Source of the DNA: an uncultured Lachnospiraceae bacterium
GTDB lineage: Bacteria > Bacillota > Clostridia > Lachnospirales > Lachnospiraceae
DNA length: 39,724 bases
Assembly: GCA_910589195.1 (NCBI GenBank)
Contig: CAJUTC010000038.1
Coordinates: 1-39,724, forward strand
Reading direction: 5' to 3'
The translations under genes and the position numbers were made by a program. Below the pieces are notes generated by a model. That model searched no databases, was not told the origin of the DNA, and saw nothing but the letters and a program-made list of their open reading frames with translations. Below, one piece after another: positions 22,608-30,328 of the stretch; the stretch's first letter is position 1; the number at the start of each line of letters is the position of its first letter.

Positions 22608-24080
22608 ATGAGCCAGAGAAATTTAACCCTGCTGACTGATTTTTATGAACTTACCATGATGCAGGGGTACTTTAAAGAAAAAAACGCAAATGAAACTGTA
22701 ATATTTGATGTATTTTACCGAAACAACCCTTTCGGCAACGGTTTTGCCATCTGTGCCGGATTGGAGCAGGTAATTGAGTATATCAGCAATTTACATTTTG
22801 AAAAAGATGATGTAGATTATCTTCGCTCTACTGGCATGTTTGAGGAAGATTTTTTGGATTATCTGTATCATTTTAAATTTTCCGGTGATATTTATGCCAT
22901 CCCGGAAGGTACTGTTATATTTCCCCGTGAACCGCTTGTAAAAGTAGTTGCCCCCATTATGGAAGCTCAGTTAGTCGAAACGGCTCTGTTAAATATTATC
23001 AACCATCAAAGCCTGATTGCCACCAAAACCTACCGGGTCGTTCATGCTGCCCAGGGCGACGGAGTCATGGAATTCGGCCTGCGCAGGGCTCAAGGGCCAG
23101 ATGCTGGAATTTACGGCGCTCGGGCCGCCATGATTGCAGGTTGTATCGGCACATCTAATGTGCTTGCGGGAAAACTATTTGATGTCCCGGTAAAAGGCAC
23201 CCATGCCCATAGTTGGATCATGAGCTTCCCTGACGAACTGACTGCCTTCCGTACCTACGCAAAAATGTATCCTACCGCATGTATCCTGCTGGTTGATACG
23301 TATGATACCTTAAATTCCGGCGTTCCCCATGCTATTCAGGTATTCCAGGAAATGAAAGATGCAGGAATCCCTCTAACTTTCTACGGAATCCGTTTAGACA
23401 GCGGCGACCTTGCATACCTTTCCAAGCAAGCAAAACAAATGCTGGACGCTGCCGGATTCTCCGATGCCGTGATTTCCGCTTCCAATGATTTGGATGAAAC
23501 ATTAATTAACAGCTTAAAAGTTCAGGGAGCCACTATTAATTCCTGGGGCGTAGGGACGAACCTGATCACAGCAAAGGACTGCCCTTCCTTTGGAGGCGTT
23601 TATAAATTGGCAGCAATCCAGGAGAAAACAACTGGAAAATTTATTCCTAAAATTAAGCTTTCGGAAAATGTGGAAAAGATTACAAACCCCGGAGATAAAG
23701 CCATTAAACGTATTTACAACCGGGAAACAGGAAAAATTATCGCCGATTTAATCTGTCTGGCCGATGAAATTTTTGATGAGTCCAATTCCCTTTTGCTGTT
23801 TGATCCCATCCAAACATGGAAGAAAACCCATCTGGCACCCAGAAGCTATACCATGCGGGATCTGTTAGTTCCGGTATTTAAGCAGGGAAAATGTGTTTAC
23901 CACTCTCCAAAAGTAATGGAAATCCAAAGCTATTGTAAACAAGAGCTTTCCACACTTTGGGAAGAATCGCGCCGCTTAGTGAACCCCCATAAAGTCCATG
24001 TGGATTTGTCCAGCCAATTATGGCATATTAAAAACCAACTTTTAGATTCTTACAATTTTAACAGCCAAAAGGAATCCTAA
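22608..24080 (+). CDS. pncB: Nicotinate phosphoribosyltransferase
   Basis: First enzyme of the Preiss-Handler NAD salvage route: joins nicotinate and PRPP (with ATP) to nicotinate mononucleotide. 490 aa, ATG 22608 with AAGGAGA seven bases upstream. N-terminal LLTDFYELTMMQGYFKE is the family signature. FGLRRAQGPDAGIYGARAAM, GTHAHSWIMSF (active-site His region), LLVDTYDTLNSG, GIRLDSGDLAYLS (substrate-binding) and NSWGVGTNLI are all present. This is the long Gram-positive clade rather than the 400-residue enterobacterial form. Single gene with its own promoter and a bidirectional terminator shared with dacF. Confidence 0.96.
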   Translation: MSQRNLTLLTDFYELTMMQGYFKEKNANETVIFDVFYRNNPFGNGFAICAGLEQVIEYISNLHFEKDDVDYLRSTGMFEEDFLDYLYHFKFSGDIYAIPEGTVIFPREPLVKVVAPIMEAQLVETALLNIINHQSLIATKTYRVVHAAQGDGVMEFGLRRAQGPDAGIYGARAAMIAGCIGTSNVLAGKLFDVPVKGTHAHSWIMSFPDELTAFRTYAKMYPTACILLVDTYDTLNSGVPHAIQVFQEMKDAGIPLTFYGIRLDSGDLAYLSKQAKQMLDAAGFSDAVISASNDLDETLINSLKVQGATINSWGVGTNLITAKDCPSFGGVYKLAAIQEKTTGKFIPKIKLSENVEKITNPGDKAIKRIYNRETGKIIADLICLADEIFDESNSLLLFDPIQTWKKTHLAPRSYTMRDLLVPVFKQGKCVYHSPKVMEIQSYCKQELSTLWEESRRLVNPHKVHVDLSSQLWHIKNQLLDSYNFNSQKES

Positions 24081-24086
24081 AAAAGA

Positions 24087-24149
24087 GGGCAGGCTTGAAA
24101 CGATAATTTTATACTTTGTGTACCCATTATAATCGTTTCAGGTCTGCCC
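24087..24149. terminator. Bidirectional terminator between pncB and dacF
   Basis: Inverted repeat GGGCAG-gc-TTGAAACGAT paired with ATCGTTTCA-ggt-CTGCCC around a large AT-rich loop. On the minus strand it is followed by CTCTTTTTT, giving a good terminator for dacF; it begins six bases after the pncB stop. Confidence 0.85.
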
Positions 24150-24166
24150 ATATTTTAACGCACATT

Positions 24167-25720
24167 CTATTTGCCAGAATTGTCTTCTTTCTTTTCTCTT
24201 CTAAACCGTTCTTCTACCATCCGGTTAAATTCTTCTTCCGAATATCCGATTTCAGCAAGCCGCTGACGCCTTTTCTCCCTGCGCCGTTCCTCTGCTTCCC
24301 TGCGCTGCTTTCTTTTTTTCTTTATCATCAGCCCAATCACGCCGCTTACGCCTACCAGCGCCACAGCTCCTAACCCAATGGGGCCGATTTTTTTCAGGGT
24401 TTCTATAACTTCTGGAGAAAGCCATTCTTTATTTTGTGGCTGGCTCTCCTTATCCCCATTCCCTTCTGTTTCATCCGTTCCCGATGAGCTTTCATCACCT
24501 GAACTGTCCGGATTCATTTCTCCCGCTCCAACTTCCACAAGTTCTTCTTCCTGAGGCGGCGGGCTGACCAGATAGCTTCTCCCTACAATACGATCATCAT
24601 AATGATAGCGGATTTCCGCTACTGCTCCTTTTGGAGCCTGAATATAAATATCTTCCCCCGTCACTAACTGTTTTTCCACATCTGCCAAAGTAGCGCCTAA
24701 AGGAACCGTTACCATTCGAACTCCGGAAACTTCCAATTCCGCCCTTTTGTACACCGTATCGTCTACTTGAAGGGAATCATCTTCACCAAAAAAAGTAGCC
24801 TCATCGCCAGAAGTATCCAGGTTCTGGAACTTGCCAAACCCGAAATTCATTAAGGCTATGGTGTCAGAGTAATGAGTCCAGTTACTTTTTAAAATCACGG
24901 CAATCTGCCCCCGCCCATTATCCCTTGCGCATGTTACCAGCGTATTTAACGCAATGGACGTATAGCCCGTTTTTCCTGCTATGGCAGCCGGATAATACGT
25001 GTCGCTGGCTGGATCCGTAGTATTTAAAAGCTTATGCTCTATGGTCATTCCAGCTCCTTCCGGATTATGGATCGTTGCCGGAAGGCGGTAACGTTTACAA
25101 GAGGAGATCTCCAGCAGCGTTTCATTTTCAAATGCCGCCTTTCCAATTATCGCCATATCATAAGCAGATACATACTGGTCTTCATCGTTTAAGCCGGAAG
25201 GGTTGGCAAAATTGCTTTCCACACAGCCCAATTCCCGGATCGTTTCATTCATCATGGCCACGAATCCGTCCCTCGTTCCGCCAATGTGCTCAGCCAGGGC
25301 GTTTGCGGTCTGATTGGAAGAGCGCAAAAGCAGCACATGGAGGCAATCCCTTATCGTAAGCTGATCCCCTTCTTCTAATGACATGGGATTGCTGCTTCCC
25401 TCTTCCACATTATAAACGGCATCATGGGAAAATGTTACTACATCGTCCAGGGAGGAGCAATGTTCAATCACCACAAGTGCTGTTAAAAGTTTTGTAATGC
25501 TGGCCGGCGCATAGGGAAGATGGATATTTTGCCCAAATAAAACGGCGCCTGTTTCCTCGTCAATGACGATACCTGCCTCCCCCTCAATTCCCACATCTGA
25601 AGGCCATTCCGGTTTTGCGAATGCCGGAAACACACCTGCCTGCAAAAAAAGCACCAGACAAATTGCAAAAACTGCCATACTGTTTTTTGTTTTTCTCAGA
25701 TATGATTTTGTTCCCTTCAT
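24167..25720 (-). CDS. dacF: D-alanyl-D-alanine carboxypeptidase, DacF type
   Basis: Penicillin-binding protein (S11) that trims the terminal D-Ala from peptidoglycan stem peptides; DacF forms act in vegetative or spore cortex wall. 517 aa from ATG 25720 with AAGGAAG upstream. Signal peptide to about residue 35 (VFAICLVLFLQAGVFPAFA). Active-site motifs: ASITK (SxxK), SSN in LLRSSNQTANALAEH (usual SGN), and KTG in IAGKTGYTS. A C-terminal PBP5_C-like domain precedes an acidic low-complexity linker near 405-430, a membrane anchor (IGLGAVALVGVSGVIGLMI) and a very basic cytoplasmic tail rich in Arg, Lys and Glu of about 50 residues. The anchor and tail replace the usual amphipathic helix, which is known in clostridial members. 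No operon partner. Confidence 0.92.
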   Translation of the reverse strand: MKGTKSYLRKTKNSMAVFAICLVLFLQAGVFPAFAKPEWPSDVGIEGEAGIVIDEETGAVLFGQNIHLPYAPASITKLLTALVVIEHCSSLDDVVTFSHDAVYNVEEGSSNPMSLEEGDQLTIRDCLHVLLLRSSNQTANALAEHIGGTRDGFVAMMNETIRELGCVESNFANPSGLNDEDQYVSAYDMAIIGKAAFENETLLEISSCKRYRLPATIHNPEGAGMTIEHKLLNTTDPASDTYYPAAIAGKTGYTSIALNTLVTCARDNGRGQIAVILKSNWTHYSDTIALMNFGFGKFQNLDTSGDEATFFGEDDSLQVDDTVYKRAELEVSGVRMVTVPLGATLADVEKQLVTGEDIYIQAPKGAVAEIRYHYDDRIVGRSYLVSPPPQEEELVEVGAGEMNPDSSGDESSSGTDETEGNGDKESQPQNKEWLSPEVIETLKKIGPIGLGAVALVGVSGVIGLMIKKKRKQRREAEERRREKRRQRLAEIGYSEEEFNRMVEERFRREKKEDNSGK

Positions 25721-25815
25721 TTTGGATTACTTCCTTCTTTTCCTGTTATGCTTCTGCCTATCATCATAGCACGGTTTTTCATTTCTGTCTTTAAAAAAAT
25801 TGCAAATCATAAAAT

Positions 25816-26472
25816 TTATGAATCAAAATGATTTTTTACCGTGAAAACAGCCAGTTGGGTCCGATCCTTTAACTTCAGTTTTTCTAAAAGCCTGGATATG
25901 TTGTTTCGAACCGTACCTTCCGCCAGAAATAGTTTTGCGGCAATTTCCTTATTATCCATCCCCTGAGCCACACACCGCATAATATCCCGCTCGCGCCTGG
26001 TTATCCCGGCTTCCAGCGCGTCCGTTACAAAGGCAGCGTTGGATGGCCCGTCCTGTCTGGCCATGGTCTGGCGCATTCCTTCAAACACCCGATCTCCGAA
26101 TACCCGGATTCCTCCGTATACGGCCTTAATGGAACGGGCTACCTGCTCTCCATCCATTTCCTTTAGGATGTATCCGTCCGCTCCCCCTTGTATGGCAGCG
26201 TCCACCGTTTCCCGATCGTCAAAGGTAGTCAGCACCACTATTTTAATGGAAGGAAAATCCTTCTTTATTTTCTCAATCCCCCAGGTTCCATCATACTCCG
26301 GCATCCGCATATCCATTAAAACCACATCTGGTTCCTGGATCTTGCATAGTTCCCAGGCTTCCTTTCCGTTAGAAGCAAGACCAGCAACTTGTATTTCTGG
26401 ATCCTTACTTAAGATTGCCTGAAGTCCTTGTCTTAAAATCTGGATATCATCCGCAACCACAACCCGTATCAT
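25816..26472 (-). CDS. NarL/LuxR-family response regulator
   Basis: 218 aa DNA-binding response regulator. The receiver domain has the acidic pair in VVVADDIQILRQG, the phosphorylated Asp in VVLMDMRMPEYDG, the Thr in VVLTTFDD and the Lys in GYILKEMDG. The C-terminal LuxR helix-turn-helix reads ITRRERDIMRCVAQGMDNKE then IAAKLFLAEGTVRNNISRLL. Its ATG overlaps the kinase stop (4 bp, ATGA), so the two are translationally coupled. Genes controlled are unknown; position at the end of the methionine/folate block makes that operon a candidate. Confidence 0.94.
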   Translation of the reverse strand: MIRVVVADDIQILRQGLQAILSKDPEIQVAGLASNGKEAWELCKIQEPDVVLMDMRMPEYDGTWGIEKIKKDFPSIKIVVLTTFDDRETVDAAIQGGADGYILKEMDGEQVARSIKAVYGGIRVFGDRVFEGMRQTMARQDGPSNAAFVTDALEAGITRRERDIMRCVAQGMDNKEIAAKLFLAEGTVRNNISRLLEKLKLKDRTQLAVFTVKNHFDS

Positions 26473-28142
26473 CCTATTTCCCCCTCTTGCCTACTCTGAG
26501 CAAAGCCCACAGATAGCCTCGTTTCGGCAGCTCCCGCCGGAAGCCGGATATAGATTTGAAATCCTTCCCCTTCTGCTGAAAGGACCCTTACTTGCCCTCC
26601 TGCCTGTTCCACCCGCTGGCGGATTCCACGAAGCCCATGGCTTTCTGCAATCTGGCCGCATCCTTGCCCATCGTCAAAAATATACAGGCTGACTTGTTCC
26701 GTTTCAAATTTTACAATCACATCCATGTGACGGGCTTTTGCATATTTTAAGCAATTGGTTATAGCTTCCCGCAAGCATTCATAGAGAATCACTGATAAAT
26801 GGGAATATTCCGGTCCGTCCTCTCCCTGGATTTCCACTTCCACGGGAAGCCCCTTTACGCTTCCCGCCAGTTGACGCACTCCCTGGGTAACCAGCTCCCA
26901 GGAAGCTTCCTGACGCATATGGTTAATCGCAAGGCGCAGATTCCGGATTCCGTCAGAAGTCAGACCCTGTGCCTGATTCAGATAATCCTGTAACGGCTCC
27001 CTGTCTGCTTCGCACTCCAGGCGGATTAACTGGATCAGAGAATGGATCATGGTCAGAGTATGTCCTGCTGTGTCATGAACTTCCTGGGCAATCCGGTTCC
27101 GTTCCTGCTCAATCGCCAAACGTTGGGAAGATACGGCAAGATCCCGTTCCTGCTGCATCCTCTTGTAATATTCTCCCACATCCGAAAGAAGGATGGTGCC
27201 TGCGCACATAATCCCCTTTTTGTTCCGGTGAATGTATTGTTTCAGACGGATCCGCTCTCCTGTTTGTAAGGCAAGCTCCCTGCTTTCCCACGCCATTTCC
27301 TCTTGTTTCATTTTCGCCCCGGCCTGGCCAAGAGCAGTCTTTAACTTTACAAACCCATCGCCAGCTTCAAGACCCAGCCAGCCTCTGGATGCCTGGTTGC
27401 AGTACATAATCTCCCCTCTTTTATTATAAACGATTACCCCTTCTGCGATCGATTCCAGAATCGGTTCAAAGGCCAGTACATTGACATCCGGAAAATCATA
27501 CCGGAATACTGCCAAAAGCATAAAAAAACTGGACAGCGCGAAAGCGGGAGGCGTTAAATCAAATCCTGTTTGAACCAGACCGGAAAGATAAAGGATATTA
27601 AACCCAAACGGTACGGCTGCTGTTAATATCAGTAAAACCATATGGACTGTTGCTACCTGCTTGCGCCAAAACGCCTTCAAAAGCTGCAGCATACCAAACA
27701 GTACACAGCTATAGGTATACACCATATGGAAATAAAATACCGGGCCATACACCACCTGTTCCACCTCAAATATAAGATAAAACAAATGATGGGATTCATT
27801 GGTCAGAAATATGGAATAGTCAACTGCTGAAATGCCGAAAATCAGACCTCTTGTCAGATATTTCATATTCCGCCCACAATAAAAGCAGGAAAAAATCAAC
27901 CAGGCCGGCCCGATAAAGCTGATTCCAATATAGGAGATTCCATAAAGCACATATTTCATTTCCCTGCTCATGGGAAATGTGAGGAAAAGCTGAGGAACGC
28001 ACCAGATAATCACAAAAATCTGGCAGGCCGCCAGCGCCCCTGTAATCCGGTTCCTGTTTGCCCGCAAAATCAACCAGCATGATGTATACAGGCAAAACAC
28101 AATGGCACATAGATAAGCAATTGGAAGCAAACTGTGAATCAT
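26469..28142 (-). CDS. 7TM sensor histidine kinase (HisKA_3 type)
   Basis: 557 aa. Residues about 5-215 form seven membrane helices like the histidine-kinase N-terminal 7TM region, followed by a PAS-like domain (LESIAEGVIVYNKRGEIMYC). The phosphoacceptor domain is of the NarX/LiaS/DesK type: ERNRIAQEVHDTAGHTLTMI with the His in EVHDTAGHT. The ATPase domain has a degenerate N-box around LREAITNCLKYAKA and G-box YIFDDGQGCG plus GLRGIRQRVEQAGG. The first base of the start codon lies 34 bp from the TrpG-like stop, so co-transcription with the upstream genes is likely. The 7TM sensor suggests a small ligand in or near the membrane; the signal is unknown. Confidence 0.92.
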   Translation of the reverse strand: MIHSLLPIAYLCAIVFCLYTSCWLILRANRNRITGALAACQIFVIIWCVPQLFLTFPMSREMKYVLYGISYIGISFIGPAWLIFSCFYCGRNMKYLTRGLIFGISAVDYSIFLTNESHHLFYLIFEVEQVVYGPVFYFHMVYTYSCVLFGMLQLLKAFWRKQVATVHMVLLILTAAVPFGFNILYLSGLVQTGFDLTPPAFALSSFFMLLAVFRYDFPDVNVLAFEPILESIAEGVIVYNKRGEIMYCNQASRGWLGLEAGDGFVKLKTALGQAGAKMKQEEMAWESRELALQTGERIRLKQYIHRNKKGIMCAGTILLSDVGEYYKRMQQERDLAVSSQRLAIEQERNRIAQEVHDTAGHTLTMIHSLIQLIRLECEADREPLQDYLNQAQGLTSDGIRNLRLAINHMRQEASWELVTQGVRQLAGSVKGLPVEVEIQGEDGPEYSHLSVILYECLREAITNCLKYAKARHMDVIVKFETEQVSLYIFDDGQGCGQIAESHGLRGIRQRVEQAGGQVRVLSAEGEGFQIYIRLPAGAAETRLSVGFAQSRQEGEIG

Positions 28143-28175
28143 ACTGTCACCCTAATGGAATTGAAAGAATACCGT

Positions 28176-28832
28176 CTACATACTATCCTCTTCTGATTGC
28201 CGTTCCTTTAAAATTTCTTTAATTTTACTTAAAATTCTGCTGGAAGCCATCTTGCTAAACACTTCTTCTTTCAGAATATGGTCGATCAGTTTCCGCCCGT
28301 CCTGGGTCAGGATCGATTCCGGATGGAACTGGACTCCATAAACAGGATATTCCTTATGCTCCACCGCCATGATATCACGATCCCGGTTTTTAGCGGTCAC
28401 CCTCAGACAGTCCGGCAGGCGGGTTTCGTCTGCCGCCAAGGAATAATATCCTCCTACTTCCATAGAAGTTTTTCCCATTTCCCGAAACAGCCTTGATTGT
28501 GTATTCACTACAATCTCCACCGTTTCCCCGCAAACCGGATTCTTAACATGGACCAGTTCTGCCCCAAACGCCTGGCATACCGCCAAATGCCCCAGTCCTA
28601 CGCCAAAAATCGGAATCCTCTTTCCAAATTCCTTTACAATCTGAGTGAGAACGCCCTCTTCTTCCGGCTTGCCCCATCCGGCAGAAAGGAAAATCATCTG
28701 AGGTTTCATCTGCCTGATTTCCTCAATCCCGGTCTGGCCGCTGGACACGATAGCCACATCCGAATGGATTTTTTTAACCAGTTGATACAAATTATACGAA
28801 AAACTGCTATAGTGATCGATTAAGAGAATCAT
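28176..28832 (-). CDS. TrpG/PabA-like class I amidotransferase lacking the catalytic Cys
   Basis: 218 aa, homologous to the glutaminase subunit of anthranilate or aminodeoxychorismate synthase. ATG 28832 overlaps the TrpE-like stop (ATGA), so coupled. The oxyanion-hole motif LSPGPG is LSAGWG. The nucleophile motif GVCLGHQ reads GVGLGHL, so Cys is Gly79. The usual GHRYHS region is VGGYYS. The His-Glu of the triad in YGVQFHPESIL remain. The N-terminus MILLIDHYSSFSYNLYQLVK is normal. A C-terminal extension of about 25 basic/acidic residues follows the domain. Without Cys it cannot release ammonia from glutamine by the known mechanism. The frame is intact, so a structural or regulatory role with the TrpE-like neighbour is the simplest reading. 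Confidence 0.88.
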   Translation of the reverse strand: MILLIDHYSSFSYNLYQLVKKIHSDVAIVSSGQTGIEEIRQMKPQMIFLSAGWGKPEEEGVLTQIVKEFGKRIPIFGVGLGHLAVCQAFGAELVHVKNPVCGETVEIVVNTQSRLFREMGKTSMEVGGYYSLAADETRLPDCLRVTAKNRDRDIMAVEHKEYPVYGVQFHPESILTQDGRKLIDHILKEEVFSKMASSRILSKIKEILKERQSEEDSM

Positions 28833-30307
28833 AATTCCTCTCCCTTCTGGGCTACTTCCAATGCGTGTAAAACAGGCCCCGCCTGGTTAACGTACTCCTG
28901 GTAAACCTGCTCTGGCTTGCTGGCCGCGCCTATTTTTGCGCTGCTTCTTACAAATAGCTTCCCGTCTTTTGCAGACACAAGCTGGGCAGGGGTGCAAAAA
29001 TCTAGATCTCCGGAAAAATCCAGATAACCGATCATTCCGCCATAAAGGCCTCTTTTATGTTGTTCCAATTCATAAATTAACTGGCTGTTTTTTAATTTCG
29101 GCCCCCCGGATGTGGCTCCGACCGGAAGGAATGCCTCCACTGCGTCCAGACCGTCCAAGCCTTTTAAAATCCGCCCGCTGATAGCAGAGCTTACATACAT
29201 TGCATGGGAATACCGGCTTGCTCCCCCATACCCTTCCATCTTCATCGTATTGATTCGGCAAAGCTTTCCCATGTCATTCCTGCCCAAATCTGCCAGGAGA
29301 TGATGCCAGGCCTGTTCCTTTTTGTCAGCCAAAAGCTCCCGTTCTATCCTCATGTCTTCCTTTTTTGATTCCCCTCGGAATCGTTTTCCGGTCAATATGG
29401 AAGTATACAGCCGCTCTTTGCAAAGCTTGAGCAGCGATCCTGGCGCTGTGGCGGCAACCTCCATTCCATCCCAGGAAAGATAGCACATATAGGGCAATGG
29501 GTTGAAAACCCGCAATACACGGTATGCATTCAAAAGGCTTCCCTCCATCTCTGCCTCCATACAATTGGAAAGCACCATAACCAGGCTGTCACCTTCCCGG
29601 ATATACTCTCTGCACATTTCCGCGATCAGGCAGTAATCTTCCTGATCAAACATCTGGCCAAATTCCTTTGTAATCTTAAGATTTGGAACGGATACGGAAT
29701 CATAAGCTCCGTTCCGGATCAAATTTTCCAGTTCTTTTAATTCATTTTCCGCACGGAAATAATCTACTTCCAAATCTGATGTATCTACATTTGCAATCAG
29801 TGTAATCTTTTGGCGGAAATGATCAAACGCGATCACCTTGTCAAAAAGCATTAGCTGGGCATCCAAAAATCCCTCTTTCTCCTGAGCGCTTCCCAAAATT
29901 GAAGGTTCTTTGTATTTCATAAAATCATAAGAAAAATATCCTGCAAAACCGCCTGTAAATCCCGGCATCCCGTCAGGTTTCATGCTGCGGTAATCCTTTA
30001 AAACCTGGCGGATCACTTCCTTGGGATCCTTCGTTTCCTTAGTTTTTGTCCCTTTCGGCCCGCTAACTGTAACCGTCCCGTCCTTACAAGACAGTTTCAT
30101 AATGGGAGCATACCCTAAATAGGTATATCGCCCATCTTGTTCCTTGCCTTCTCCGCTTTCAAATAGATAGCAAGGTTCCCCTGTGGCCTTTAGTATTTTT
30201 AGTACTTCTACAGGTGTCCTCTGATCGGCATATAATTCCCGGCTCACAGGAATCCGTTTATAAGCTCCGGACAAAGCCAGCTTTTTTGCTTCCTCCATGG
30301 TTATCAT
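28829..30307 (-). CDS. TrpE/PabB-like chorismate-binding protein with altered active site
   Basis: 492 aa, same length and domain order as anthranilate synthase I: N-terminal lobe with GRYTYLGYAP and GFTGGFAGYFSYDFMKY, then the chorismate-binding domain. ATG 30307 has AGGAGG seven bases upstream. In the conserved blocks the usual GTRPRG is GKRFRG (Lys308), the YSHVMHIVS block is YSHAMYVSS with the conserved His replaced by Tyr371, SPE is APG, and the AGAGIVADS loop reads SAKIGAASK. DLGRND and SGGPKLKNSQLIYELE plus GLYGGMIGYL are retained. It lies 21 bp after metH and overlaps the TrpG-like gene. Likely not a normal anthranilate or ADC synthase; it may bind chorismate or a related ligand. Confidence 0.87.
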   Translation of the reverse strand: MITMEEAKKLALSGAYKRIPVSRELYADQRTPVEVLKILKATGEPCYLFESGEGKEQDGRYTYLGYAPIMKLSCKDGTVTVSGPKGTKTKETKDPKEVIRQVLKDYRSMKPDGMPGFTGGFAGYFSYDFMKYKEPSILGSAQEKEGFLDAQLMLFDKVIAFDHFRQKITLIANVDTSDLEVDYFRAENELKELENLIRNGAYDSVSVPNLKITKEFGQMFDQEDYCLIAEMCREYIREGDSLVMVLSNCMEAEMEGSLLNAYRVLRVFNPLPYMCYLSWDGMEVAATAPGSLLKLCKERLYTSILTGKRFRGESKKEDMRIERELLADKKEQAWHHLLADLGRNDMGKLCRINTMKMEGYGGASRYSHAMYVSSAISGRILKGLDGLDAVEAFLPVGATSGGPKLKNSQLIYELEQHKRGLYGGMIGYLDFSGDLDFCTPAQLVSAKDGKLFVRSSAKIGAASKPEQVYQEYVNQAGPVLHALEVAQKGEEL

Positions 30308-30328
30308 ATCATTTCCTCCTAAGCGCCT

